From assembly GCA_947174885.1 (NCBI GenBank), contig CAMWKO010000002.1, positions 1-64,000 on the forward strand: a DNA stretch of 64,000 nt. The letters run 5' to 3'. The stretch is from an uncultured Clostridia bacterium (GTDB taxonomy: Bacteria; Bacillota; Clostridia; Lachnospirales; Lachnospiraceae). The notes under the pieces are model-generated. The model had not been told where the DNA came from and ran no database searches. It saw only the letters and a program-made list of their open reading frames with translations. Position numbers and translations under genes: made by a program. Below are positions 17,102-26,058 of the stretch, piece by piece (position 1 is the first letter of the stretch; each line of letters opens with the position of its first letter).

Positions 17102-18373
17102 CTATTCTTCAAAAATATCCGTAAAATCAAATGTAGCTAAATAATCCTTAATTGTTTCAGCTCTCCTTATCATCGTTACGTTACCATCCTCCTGTAACAA
17201 TAATTCAGCACTCTTAAGCTTACCATTGTAATTGTAACCCATTGCATATCCATGTGCACCAGAGTCATGAATGAATAAATAATCACCGATATCAATCTTT
17301 GGTAACATTCTGTCGATAGCGAATTTATCATTATTTTCACAAAGTGAGCCGGTTACATCATACTTGTGGTCACAAGGCTCATTTTCCTTACCTAAAACAG
17401 TAATATGATGATATGCACCATACATAGCCGGTCTCATAAGGTTACATGCACAGGCATCACAGCCTATATATTCCTTATAAATATGCTTTTCATGAACTGC
17501 CTTAGTAACTAAAGCACCATAAGGTCCCATCATAAATCTGCCAAGCTCGGTATAAATAGCAACCTCACCCAGTCCATTAGGAGTAAGCACTTCTTCATAT
17601 ACCTGTCTTACGCCCTCTCCAATTTTTAATATATCATTCGGCTCCTGATCCGGCTTATAAGGAATACCGATACCACCTGATAGATTAATAAATGAAAGTG
17701 TGATATCCAGCTTATCTTTAATTTCAACTGCAAGCTCAAATAACTCCTTTGCTAATGTTGGATAGTAATCATTTGTAACCGTATTACTTGCAAGAAATGC
17801 ATGAATACCAAATGTCTTTACACCCTTTTCCTTTAAAAGCCTATAGCCCTCAAAGAGTTGCTCCTTTGTAAATCCATATTTTGCATCTCCGGGGTTGTCC
17901 ATAATAGTATTACTTATCGAAAACATTCCGCCCGGATTATATCTAAGACAGATTCTCTCCGGAATACCTGCTGTTTTCTCAAGGAAATCAATATGTGTAA
18001 AATCATCCAAATTGATAATGGCACCAAGCTTTTTAGCATATACAAACTCCTCTGCAGGAGTTGCATTAGATGAAAACATAATACCGTCTACAGCATCATT
18101 AGCTGAAAATCCCATTTTATCAGCCATATATAGCTCTGACATAGATGAGCAATCCACACCACAGCCATATTCCTTAAGAATAGAAATAAGAAATGGGTTT
18201 GGAGTAGCCTTTATTGCAAAAAATTCTTTATAGCCTTTATTCCATGAAAAAGCCTCTTTCAGCTTTTTAACATTCTCTCTGATACCTTTTTCATCATAAA
18301 TATGAAATGGTGTAGGGTATTTTTTTGTAATCTCTTTAATCTGTTCAAGTGTAACAAATGGTTTCTTTTCCAT
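17102..18373 (-). CDS. lysA: Diaminopimelate decarboxylase family PLP enzyme
   Basis: About 423 residues from MEKKPFVTLEQIKEITKKYP. The alanine-racemase-type barrel carries the PLP lysine in EFFAIKATPNP (about residue 49), CGVDCSSMSELYMA and the phosphate loop INLSGGIGIPY. The C-terminal barrel has GCDACACNLMRPAMYGAYHH and VTGSLCENNDKF. It should convert meso-diaminopimelate to lysine. The active-site CENND differs from the more usual CESGD, so another substrate in the family is possible. I chose the ATG at 18373 because of the AAAGGAG site; 17 extra upstream residues are unlikely. Confidence 0.85.
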   Translation of the reverse strand: MEKKPFVTLEQIKEITKKYPTPFHIYDEKGIRENVKKLKEAFSWNKGYKEFFAIKATPNPFLISILKEYGCGVDCSSMSELYMADKMGFSANDAVDGIMFSSNATPAEEFVYAKKLGAIINLDDFTHIDFLEKTAGIPERICLRYNPGGMFSISNTIMDNPGDAKYGFTKEQLFEGYRLLKEKGVKTFGIHAFLASNTVTNDYYPTLAKELFELAVEIKDKLDITLSFINLSGGIGIPYKPDQEPNDILKIGEGVRQVYEEVLTPNGLGEVAIYTELGRFMMGPYGALVTKAVHEKHIYKEYIGCDACACNLMRPAMYGAYHHITVLGKENEPCDHKYDVTGSLCENNDKFAIDRMLPKIDIGDYLFIHDSGAHGYAMGYNYNGKLKSAELLLQEDGNVTMIRRAETIKDYLATFDFTDIFEE

Positions 18374-18415
18374 TGCGTGTACTCCTTTCAATCTTTTAGT
18401 AACTTTCAGAATAAA

Positions 18416-18444
18416 AATATACACTTAAAATCGAAAAAAGTAAA
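18416..18444 (-). promoter_or_regulatory. Candidate promoter for lysA
   Basis: TTTACT (18439-18444), a 17-base spacer and TATATT (18416-18421) on the minus strand, in the 79-base gap after the cardiolipin synthase gene. Confidence 0.5.
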
Positions 18445-18452
18445 TGCTTTTA

Positions 18453-20015
18453 TTACATAAGTGGTGAAATTACCCATAGAATTTTTCCGATTAGCTGTTT
18501 TATTTTACTATATTTATTGCAGTCTTCAATATCTATTTCCTTACATTTTTGTAATGTTTGATTAAAATCCTTTTCTATATCCACAACTACCTCCATATCC
18601 TGCATGTAAACTGCACATTCCATATTCAGATACATACTTCTGTAGTCCATATTTATAGTACCTACTACTGCCTTTTTATTATCAGATACAAAGGTCTTTG
18701 CGTGTACAAAGCCCGGTGTATATTCGTATATTTTAACACCTCTTTCGATAAGTCTTGGATAAAGATTTCTGGCTATTTTATACTCTGTAGGATTATCCGT
18801 TATATGTGGCAATATAATCTTTACATCTACACCTCTTTTTGCCGCATATTCCAGACAAAGCATCATTTCATTATCTAAAACCAGATAGGGGGACATTATA
18901 TGGACATAGTCTCTTGCATTATTTAAGATATCCATATATACAAGTTCACCTACGTTTTCCTTATCAAACGGACTATCCCCATAAGGTAATACATATCCAT
19001 TTGCCACAGTATCAGATTCAACAATATACTTATCATACTGCTCTTTTTGGCTTTCTGTAATATTCCAGTTTTGTAAAAACATGATTGTAAAGTTTTTAAC
19101 TGCATTTCCCTCAAGCATCACTGCTGTATCTTTCCAATGGCCAAATTTGTGTGTAACATTTATATATTCGTCAGAAAGATTTACACCACCTGTAAATGCT
19201 ACTTTTCCATCTATTACACATATTTTTCTGTGGTCTCTGTTATTCTGATACGTAGATATAACAGGTCTTATAGGTGAAAAGATTTTACATTTAATACCCA
19301 ACTCTTCCATTTTCTTAGGATAATTATGTGGCAACAGCTTCAAGGTACACATTCCATCATACATAAACCTAACCTCAACACCCTCTTTTACCTTTTCGCA
19401 CAATATCTCCAATACGGAGTCCCACATAATACCTTCATCTACGATATAATATTCTAAAAATATAAATTTTTTTGCCTTTCTTAATTCTTTAAGTAATCGT
19501 TCAAATTTGTCCTCACCTTGTGGGAAATACTCAATTTTTGTATTTTTATATGCCGGAAATCCACCATGTTCACTAACATATCTGGTAAGACCATATAATT
19601 CGTCATTTTTCTGTTTTAACTCCTCCAAAATATCAGTATCCTGTTCTAAATAAATTTTAGTTTCTTCTATTCTCGTTGCAAGTCTTTTTTTCAAAATATT
19701 AATTTGGGGATGTATTTTGATAAGCACATAAAACAAACTTCCGAATATCGGAACAGCTAACACAAAAAACTCCCAAGCCAATTTATATGTCGGATTTATA
19801 TCATTATTTGCAATGTGAATTACCAATACAATAGACAGAAATATAATCATTGCATAAAAATATACAAAATATTCCTGTAGCCACAATATAAATAAAGCCC
19901 ATATAAGTATCTGTATAGATACAGATAACATAATGAACACTGTTCTGCCAAATACTAATCTGAAAACCTTATCTTTACTTTCTTCTTTAAGTCTGGTTCT
20001 AAATTTCTCGTCCAC
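18453..20015 (-). CDS. cls: Cardiolipin synthase (PLD superfamily)
   Basis: 520 residues. Two N-terminal transmembrane helices (about 28-47 and 50-66) and a third hydrophobic stretch at about 80-98 precede two phospholipase D modules. HKD motif 1 is HRKICVIDGKVAFTGGVNLS and motif 2 is HAKTFVSDNKKAVVGTINMD. It condenses two phosphatidylglycerols at the membrane to cardiolipin and glycerol. The start is a GTG behind AGGAG. It stands between DUF2442 and lysA with no obvious functional link. Confidence 0.93.
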   Translation of the reverse strand: MDEKFRTRLKEESKDKVFRLVFGRTVFIMLSVSIQILIWALFILWLQEYFVYFYAMIIFLSIVLVIHIANNDINPTYKLAWEFFVLAVPIFGSLFYVLIKIHPQINILKKRLATRIEETKIYLEQDTDILEELKQKNDELYGLTRYVSEHGGFPAYKNTKIEYFPQGEDKFERLLKELRKAKKFIFLEYYIVDEGIMWDSVLEILCEKVKEGVEVRFMYDGMCTLKLLPHNYPKKMEELGIKCKIFSPIRPVISTYQNNRDHRKICVIDGKVAFTGGVNLSDEYINVTHKFGHWKDTAVMLEGNAVKNFTIMFLQNWNITESQKEQYDKYIVESDTVANGYVLPYGDSPFDKENVGELVYMDILNNARDYVHIMSPYLVLDNEMMLCLEYAAKRGVDVKIILPHITDNPTEYKIARNLYPRLIERGVKIYEYTPGFVHAKTFVSDNKKAVVGTINMDYRSMYLNMECAVYMQDMEVVVDIEKDFNQTLQKCKEIDIEDCNKYSKIKQLIGKILWVISPLM

Positions 20016-20070
20016 TTTTTTCTCCTATAATGCAAATAATAATTAAATTATAATTCCTTAAAAAGATTAG

Positions 20071-20106
20071 CCTAAAAAGATAATAGACCACATTATTGTG
20101 GTCTAT
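20071..20106 (-). terminator. Terminator overlapping the DUF2442 stop
   Basis: A 10-bp stem ATAGACCACA (20083-20092) / TGTGGTCTAT (20097-20106) with a 4-base loop is followed on the minus strand by TATCTTTTTAGG. The stem includes the TAG stop of the upstream gene. Confidence 0.8.
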
Positions 20107-20360
20107 ACAACTTTAAACAACGTTTTAATATCCTGAAGCATCTCAATCATTTCACCAAGGCTGACTCTTAACTTACCTTTATTCCAAAGAACTGAAAACC
20201 CGTCTGTCGAAACACGTTTAAATATATCTTTGTTTTCTATGATATTGAATCTGAGTGAATTAAGCTTACTTTCAAAATTCAGTACAAGAGCCTGCCCGTT
20301 TATAAGCTCCACTAATAATTTATAATCTGAAAGGGGTGTAACTTTATCTATTATTGGCAT
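20103..20360 (-). CDS. DUF2442 domain protein
   Basis: 85 residues. PIIDKVTPLSDYKLLVELIN and FKRVSTDGFSVLWNKGKLRV fit the small DUF2442 fold, which often occurs beside toxin-antitoxin or DUF4160 genes. No partner gene lies next to it here. GGAGGAATATAT precedes the ATG. It is a single-gene unit between the LuxR-type regulator and its own terminator. The function is unknown. Confidence 0.8.
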   Translation of the reverse strand: MPIIDKVTPLSDYKLLVELINGQALVLNFESKLNSLRFNIIENKDIFKRVSTDGFSVLWNKGKLRVSLGEMIEMLQDIKTLFKVV

Positions 20361-20448
20361 ATATATTCCTCCATATCTTAGTCCCTCAACATTCTATGGT
20401 ATATTATGCCACATACATTTTTTTAAATCATCCCACTTTTAGGGGGAA

Positions 20449-22926
20449 TTAATCAAAAAAATTCTTTAAATCACCTCTTGAATTAATTCCAAGTTTATTA
20501 AATACTACCTTTAAGTTTGACTTAACAGTACTTTCTGCTATAAATAATACATCTGCAATTTCTTTATTTGAAAGTCGTCTTGCTGCAAGCTTAGCCACAT
20601 CGTATTCTCTCTTGGTAAGTCCCAAACTCTGATCACTTAGAGATGCCTTTTTAGATGCTCTAAGTCCTTTGGAATATTTTTTTGATAAAGTTCTTATTTT
20701 ATTAGTAAACTCCTTGTATTCCATTGAATTAAATTCAAGAAAAACATTACTTAATGAACTGTAATTTTCTACAAACGGTAATAATATATTATCACTGGCA
20801 GCTATCTTAACTGCTTCTAATAATATATCTACTGCTTTTTGATTTTTTCCTAATATTGAATTTGCAATGGAAATATAAATATACGTATATATTTTGTATA
20901 ATGCATTATTGAATATACCTGCAACTCCCAGCATCTGCCCGCTTATTGCCAGAAAATCATCATATCTTTCCTTTTCGAGAAGATACTTTCCATATACAAT
21001 ATTTCCAAAACCAAGATTTTGTATTCTGCAATTTTTTTCAATAGATGTATTATTTGTAAGCCATGAAGGTACCAGCTCCGGACTGTCTAATGCTACTCTT
21101 ATATATCCCTCACACATTTCTGCCATATAAGATAAATCACCACGGTCAAGAGTCTCCAATTTTGTTTTAATAAGCTCCAGATTGCTGTTTACCGTATCAT
21201 AATCAGCATTATAATATGCAATACGTGTAAGTATAAACATGGAAGATATATATATGTCTAACTGTTTTCTTGTTTCTGACATATACTTTGCCTTTTTACA
21301 AAGTGTTGCCGCATCATTAAATTCAACCCTGTTCAAAAGCATTTCTGCCCTGAATAATGCCTCTGCACCCTTCGATGCTCCATCGAAAAGCTTATAATAT
21401 AACGGCATTATTTCATCTAGAAGTTCAATTTCCTCCTCATATCCACCCTCTATTGTATGAAGCGCTGCAAAAATACTTGGATTATAAAATGTAAAGCTAT
21501 TATTTCCGTCAAATATGTTCGATGGTGCTTTTAGTAATTTATATGCTTTTTCATATTGTTTCTTTAAGGTCTTCAAATTATTATAGCAGCTAAATGAACT
21601 TAATAATATACATTCTCCCATATAATTGTCCTTAATGCTTTTTGGTAATTCTTCTTCATTTACCAGTTCAATCAATAAAGAACATTCCTTTTCAAACATA
21701 TCTCTTTCATTGTACAAAAACAACGAATATACAAATATTAAGTAAGTATTTAAATATTTTATCTTCTGAGTATTACTAACTTTTTTGGCAATTCCTAAAA
21801 ATAATGGCTTATTTATATAATTCATTTCTTTAATAATAGTACTTGCCGTATAATTCATTGATAGAACAGCTTCAAAATCACAAATCTTATAGTAAAACTT
21901 AATTGCATTAAAATATTCTTCGTTAGCAGCAAACCAGTTACCTGCATTTTGATATATTTGTTTTTTTAATAATGGCTCTAATTTATCAAATTCCTGTTCT
22001 AAAAAATATTTTAAAATAGAATGTATATAATATTTTCTGGATTTTGAATCATATTTTATAAATGCATTGTTATCGAAAAGATTTTCAATCTCGCTTTCTG
22101 ATATAGCTTTTCCTGTCATTTCAATAGCCTGTCTAAAAGAAAAGTTAGGAAATAAGCTTAACGAAATTAAACAGTCCTGCTCTTTACGGGTAATATTATT
22201 CCAAATAGCATTACACACAAGATTATCCACGCTGATTGTAGGCTCAAATTTATTTGTTGAGGCGTAAGATAACATCTGCAGATATAATGCACTTGGCCAT
22301 CCTTCTGTATATTCAAATAAAAAATCCGCTTCTTCTTTAGTTAATTTAATACCACAATTTTTATAATACTCCTCCAGTTCTTCCTTAGTGAGTTCAAAAT
22401 CACCTTTACTTAAATAGTTTAATTGCTTTTTAAGTATCAGATCAAAGGTTACACCGGAAGTAATAGCCTGTGTCAGACATAATACATGCAGTTTTTCGTT
22501 TCTCCCACTCGATAAATCCTTTATAATCTGATTAAAGTAATTATCACTTATTAAGTGATAATTATCTAAAACCAAAACTGTATTTTCCCTAAAAGGCAAA
22601 TCAAATAAAGCCTTTGAAACTACTGAAGCAGTATCATCATCCTTGGGAAAGCCGACTGAACGAAGTATCTTTGCACATGACTCGCTTACAGAATCTATTC
22701 TCCTGCAAAATTCAGAAAAAAACGTTTCTTTATCACTTGTATCTACATTAAACCATATATTTTTTATATTATTTTTTACAAAGTATTCCTTAATAACAGT
22801 TGTCTTACCATATCCTGTAGGTGTTTCGACAATAGTAAGAGGTAACTCAAGTATTGTTTTAAGTCTGTTATTTAGTCTGTTTGATATATATATATGATTT
22901 GGATTAAATTTTTTAATTATTGCCAT
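20449..22926 (-). CDS. LAL-type (MalT-like) LuxR family transcriptional regulator
   Basis: 825 residues. An N-terminal STAND/AAA ATPase has Walker A ETPTGYGKTTVIKEY at about 34-48 and Walker B TVLVLDNYHLI. A long helical TPR-like middle part is expected to sense the ligand. The C-terminal LuxR helix-turn-helix is at about 763-820 (LTKREYDVAKLAARRLSNKE, then STVKSNLKVVFNKLGI). ATP- and inducer-dependent activation is family knowledge; the inducer and target are unknown. It starts 14 bases after gpsA behind GAGGTAG, so it seems to be transcribed with der-plsY-gpsA. Confidence 0.88.
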   Translation of the reverse strand: MAIIKKFNPNHIYISNRLNNRLKTILELPLTIVETPTGYGKTTVIKEYFVKNNIKNIWFNVDTSDKETFFSEFCRRIDSVSESCAKILRSVGFPKDDDTASVVSKALFDLPFRENTVLVLDNYHLISDNYFNQIIKDLSSGRNEKLHVLCLTQAITSGVTFDLILKKQLNYLSKGDFELTKEELEEYYKNCGIKLTKEEADFLFEYTEGWPSALYLQMLSYASTNKFEPTISVDNLVCNAIWNNITRKEQDCLISLSLFPNFSFRQAIEMTGKAISESEIENLFDNNAFIKYDSKSRKYYIHSILKYFLEQEFDKLEPLLKKQIYQNAGNWFAANEEYFNAIKFYYKICDFEAVLSMNYTASTIIKEMNYINKPLFLGIAKKVSNTQKIKYLNTYLIFVYSLFLYNERDMFEKECSLLIELVNEEELPKSIKDNYMGECILLSSFSCYNNLKTLKKQYEKAYKLLKAPSNIFDGNNSFTFYNPSIFAALHTIEGGYEEEIELLDEIMPLYYKLFDGASKGAEALFRAEMLLNRVEFNDAATLCKKAKYMSETRKQLDIYISSMFILTRIAYYNADYDTVNSNLELIKTKLETLDRGDLSYMAEMCEGYIRVALDSPELVPSWLTNNTSIEKNCRIQNLGFGNIVYGKYLLEKERYDDFLAISGQMLGVAGIFNNALYKIYTYIYISIANSILGKNQKAVDILLEAVKIAASDNILLPFVENYSSLSNVFLEFNSMEYKEFTNKIRTLSKKYSKGLRASKKASLSDQSLGLTKREYDVAKLAARRLSNKEIADVLFIAESTVKSNLKVVFNKLGINSRGDLKNFFD

Positions 22927-22940
22927 TTCTACCTCATTAT

Positions 22941-23954
22941 TTAGTCATTCCAATACTTATCTGATATTTCACTTGTTTTATCACGTAACATTAAATCATT
23001 TACAGCCATTTTAACATCTTTTCCATTAAATAAAACATCACATACCTGTTCAATGATAGGAAGTGAAACATTATATTTCCTTGATAAAAGTAAGCCTGCT
23101 TTTGCACTGTAAACACCTTCCACAACCTGATTTACCTCTTTCATGGCTTCATCAGAGGTTTTTCCCTGCCCTATGAGTACTCCTGCCCGTCTGTTTCTGC
23201 TATGCTCACTGGCGCAGGTTACTATTAAATCGCCAATACCCGATAGGCCTGCAAAGGTCTGTGTTTTTGCTCCCATAGCCACTCCTAATCTTGTAATTTC
23301 AGCAATACCTCTGGTTATAAGAGCCGCCTTGGTATTATCACCATATCCAAGACCATCTGCCATCCCCGCAGCCAATGCTATAACATTTTTTAGTGAGCCA
23401 CCTATCTCAATCCCCAGAATATCAGGGCTTGTATAAACTCTAAAAACATTACTCATAAATATTTCCTGAATAAATTCAGCGGTTTTTCTGCTTTTCGCAC
23501 CTACTACACATGTAGTCGGTTTTCCTCTTCCCACTTCTTCTGCATGACTTGGTCCGGATAATACAGCAACATCTGCATTGACAATTTCCTCTTCTATAAT
23601 CTCTGTAAGTGTCATAAGTGTTTTTTCTTCAATTCCCTTACCTATGTTTAAGATTATCTGCCCTTCTTTTATATACGACTTTATTCTGGCTGAAGTCTGT
23701 CTTGTAAAGCTTGAAGCAACTGCCATGACAATTATATCTTTATCTTCACAGGCAGCTTCTATATCAGAGGTGATTTCAATCTTTTCATCCAATATTACAC
23801 CTTTAAGGCTGTTCTCATTTTCTCTTTTTTCCTTAAGTGCTTTAATTTCTCTATCTAATGCTGACCACATAGTGACATCGTGACCATTATTATTTAGTAA
23901 AACTGCAATACCAATGCCCCATGCCCCACATCCCAAAATTGATACCTTAGCCAT
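22941..23954 (-). CDS. gpsA: NAD(P)-dependent glycerol-3-phosphate dehydrogenase
   Basis: 337 residues, normal. The N-terminal Rossmann loop is SILGCGAWGIGIAVLLNNNG (2-21), with VLSGPSHAEEVGRGKPT and the substrate-binding IGGSLKNVIALAAGMADGLG. It makes sn-glycerol-3-phosphate, the acceptor used by PlsY, the gene eight bases upstream. CTAGGAGG precedes the ATG. In many spore formers spoIVA follows gpsA; here the LuxR-type regulator does. Confidence 0.97.
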   Translation of the reverse strand: MAKVSILGCGAWGIGIAVLLNNNGHDVTMWSALDREIKALKEKRENENSLKGVILDEKIEITSDIEAACEDKDIIVMAVASSFTRQTSARIKSYIKEGQIILNIGKGIEEKTLMTLTEIIEEEIVNADVAVLSGPSHAEEVGRGKPTTCVVGAKSRKTAEFIQEIFMSNVFRVYTSPDILGIEIGGSLKNVIALAAGMADGLGYGDNTKAALITRGIAEITRLGVAMGAKTQTFAGLSGIGDLIVTCASEHSRNRRAGVLIGQGKTSDEAMKEVNQVVEGVYSAKAGLLLSRKYNVSLPIIEQVCDVLFNGKDVKMAVNDLMLRDKTSEISDKYWND

Positions 23955-23962
23955 ATTTCCTC

Positions 23963-24634
23963 CTAGATATTTTCTTTCTTTTCACCTATTTTCCGTTCTG
24001 TGCCGTTAAGCAGTCTTACTATATTACTTCTATGTTTAAAAATTGCCAGAGCAGAAAGTATAAATGTCATTATAAACGTTTCAGGCAGATATGATGTACC
24101 GCTGACAGGAAGCCATCCTAATACGGCAAAAGATGCAACACATCCAAAAAATACTATCATCATACATATTGATGCTAATGAAACATATTTTGATAGTACT
24201 GCTATTATTACAAAAGTAAGACATGAAATAATCATAAGTCTCAAATCAAATAATGAAATAATAACTCCACTTGATGCGGCTATACCCTTTCCACCCTTGA
24301 AATTCATATAAAACGGAAAATTGTGTCCCAGTACTACACCAAATCCACCATACAATACGAGTACAAATATATATGCACTATTTAAGTCAAGAGCACTCCC
24401 AAAAATACCTCTGATTAAAAGTCCACATAAAACTCCTTTTATGGTATCTCCAAGGTAAGTAATAATTCCTGCCTTTTTTCCAAGAACTCTCATTGCATTC
24501 GTAGTTCCCGCATTACCACTACCATAATCTCTGATATCTATGTGATTTAATTTTCCATATAAATAACCTGTCTGAAGCAGTCCAAATATATAACCTATGA
24601 TTATACAAATAATTCTATATAGTATGTCGTACAT
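23963..24634 (-). CDS. plsY: Glycerol-3-phosphate acyltransferase PlsY
   Basis: 223 residues with about five transmembrane helices. The PlsY motifs are all visible: DYGSGNAGTTNAMRVLGKKA, GHNFPFYMNFKGGKGIAAS and a late LAIFKHRSNIVRLLNGTE. It transfers acyl from acyl-phosphate to glycerol-3-phosphate at the membrane, starting phospholipid synthesis. It lies between der and gpsA, a standard clostridial order. Confidence 0.97.
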   Translation of the reverse strand: MYDILYRIICIIIGYIFGLLQTGYLYGKLNHIDIRDYGSGNAGTTNAMRVLGKKAGIITYLGDTIKGVLCGLLIRGIFGSALDLNSAYIFVLVLYGGFGVVLGHNFPFYMNFKGGKGIAASSGVIISLFDLRLMIISCLTFVIIAVLSKYVSLASICMMIVFFGCVASFAVLGWLPVSGTSYLPETFIMTFILSALAIFKHRSNIVRLLNGTERKIGEKKENI

Positions 24635-24650
24635 ATAATAAATCTCCTAA

Positions 24651-25979
24651 TTATTGTTCTTTTTCCTTGCGTTCCCTGATAATAAATTTTAAAGGCGTTC
24701 CCTTAAAACCAAACGCTTCTCTAATCTTATTTTCAATATATCTTGTATATGAAAAATGCATAAGTTCCTTGTCATTAACAAATATTACAAATGTAGGCGG
24801 TTTTACGGAAACCTGAGTAATATAATATAATCTAAGTCGTTTTCCTTTATCTGAAGGTGGCTGCTGCATTGCAACTGCCTCTGACATAATCTCATTTAAT
24901 ACCCCTGTACCCACACGCAATGTAGAATTTTCAATAACTATATCTATAAGGTCAAACAGCTTTCCAAGTCGTTGACCTGTCTTTGCAGAAATGAAAAGCA
25001 GCTCTGCATATGGCATAAACGACAGTACATCTTTTATATTTCTCGTATATTCATAAATGGTCTTATCATTTTTTTCAATGTCATCCCATTTATTGACTGC
25101 TATGATTACACCTTTTCCCCTTTCATGGGCAATTCCTGCTATTTTGGCATCCTGTTCTGTAACACCCTCTATTGCATCAATAAGCATAACTACTACATCT
25201 GCTCTTTCCACCGCTGTAACAGTTCTGATAATGGAATACCGCTCTAATTCTTCCTTTATCTTATTTTTTCTTCTAAGACCTGCTGTATCAATAAAAACAT
25301 ATTCCCTGTCATTATTTTTTATGACTGTATCTACTGCATCTCTGGTAGTTCCTGCAATATCAGATACAATAAGTCTGTTTTCTCCTGAAAGTTTATTTAT
25401 AAGCGATGATTTACCTACATTAGGCTTACCTACTATTGCAATACGTGGTCTTTCATCTTCTTCGTCAGTATACTCAATTTCTTCAAAGTGTTTTGTAACT
25501 TCATCTAACAAATCGCCTAAACCCAGCTTTGATACAGCACTAATCGGAATAGGCTCACCAATTCCAAGATTATAAAACTCATATACATCCGCCTGCTGTT
25601 TAGCAAAGCTGTCCACCTTATTTACACATAAAACAACAGGCTTATGACTTCTTCTTAGCATGTCACATACCTTGGCATCACTGTCTACTAACCCCTGCTT
25701 TACATCCACCATGAATACAATCACATCGGCTGTAGCTATAGCAATCTCCGCCTGTTCTCTCATCTGCGACAGGATAATATCATTTGTTTCCGGTTCAATA
25801 CCACCTGTATCAATCATCGTAAAATTATAATTTAGCCAGTTTATTTCAGCATATATTCTGTCTCTTGTTACACCCGGGGTATCTTTTACAATAGAAATCA
25901 TCTCACCTGCAAGAGCATTGAATAATGTTGATTTACCCACATTTGGTCTGCCTACAATGGCAACTACTGGTTTACTCAT
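24651..25979 (-). CDS. der: Ribosome biogenesis GTPase Der
   Basis: 442 residues with tandem G domains. GD1 has [24 protein letters not shown] and NKVD; GD2 has [24 protein letters not shown] and NKWD. A C-terminal KH-like domain follows. It acts in 50S subunit assembly. The ATG at 25979 takes its ribosome site TTAGGAGG from a repeat element, whose micro-ORF overlaps the first codons. Confidence 0.97.
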   Translation of the reverse strand: MSKPVVAIVGRPNVGKSTLFNALAGEMISIVKDTPGVTRDRIYAEINWLNYNFTMIDTGGIEPETNDIILSQMREQAEIAIATADVIVFMVDVKQGLVDSDAKVCDMLRRSHKPVVLCVNKVDSFAKQQADVYEFYNLGIGEPIPISAVSKLGLGDLLDEVTKHFEEIEYTDEEDERPRIAIVGKPNVGKSSLINKLSGENRLIVSDIAGTTRDAVDTVIKNNDREYVFIDTAGLRRKNKIKEELERYSIIRTVTAVERADVVVMLIDAIEGVTEQDAKIAGIAHERGKGVIIAVNKWDDIEKNDKTIYEYTRNIKDVLSFMPYAELLFISAKTGQRLGKLFDLIDIVIENSTLRVGTGVLNEIMSEAVAMQQPPSDKGKRLRLYYITQVSVKPPTFVIFVNDKELMHFSYTRYIENKIREAFGFKGTPLKFIIRERKEKEQ

Positions 25980-26058
25980 TTTTGCCTCCTAATGCTTTTA
26001 TCAGAAGTGCCTGCGCCTCTGGTTGAAACACAAACTCAAGGTTAAAAGCTTCTTTCAA
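25972..26058 (-). repeat. SD-bearing intergenic repeat with micro-ORF, copy A
   Basis: It fills the DUF512-der gap. The minus strand has two imperfect hairpins and a 28-codon open frame from TTG (26058) to TAA (25972). The TTG overlaps the DUF512 stop (TTGA) and the frame runs through der's ribosome site into its first codons. The peptide contains [22 protein letters not shown]. Copies B and C share FNLEF and ALG at the same spacing. It may be translated as a coupling peptide or be only a structured DNA repeat. Confidence 0.7.
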
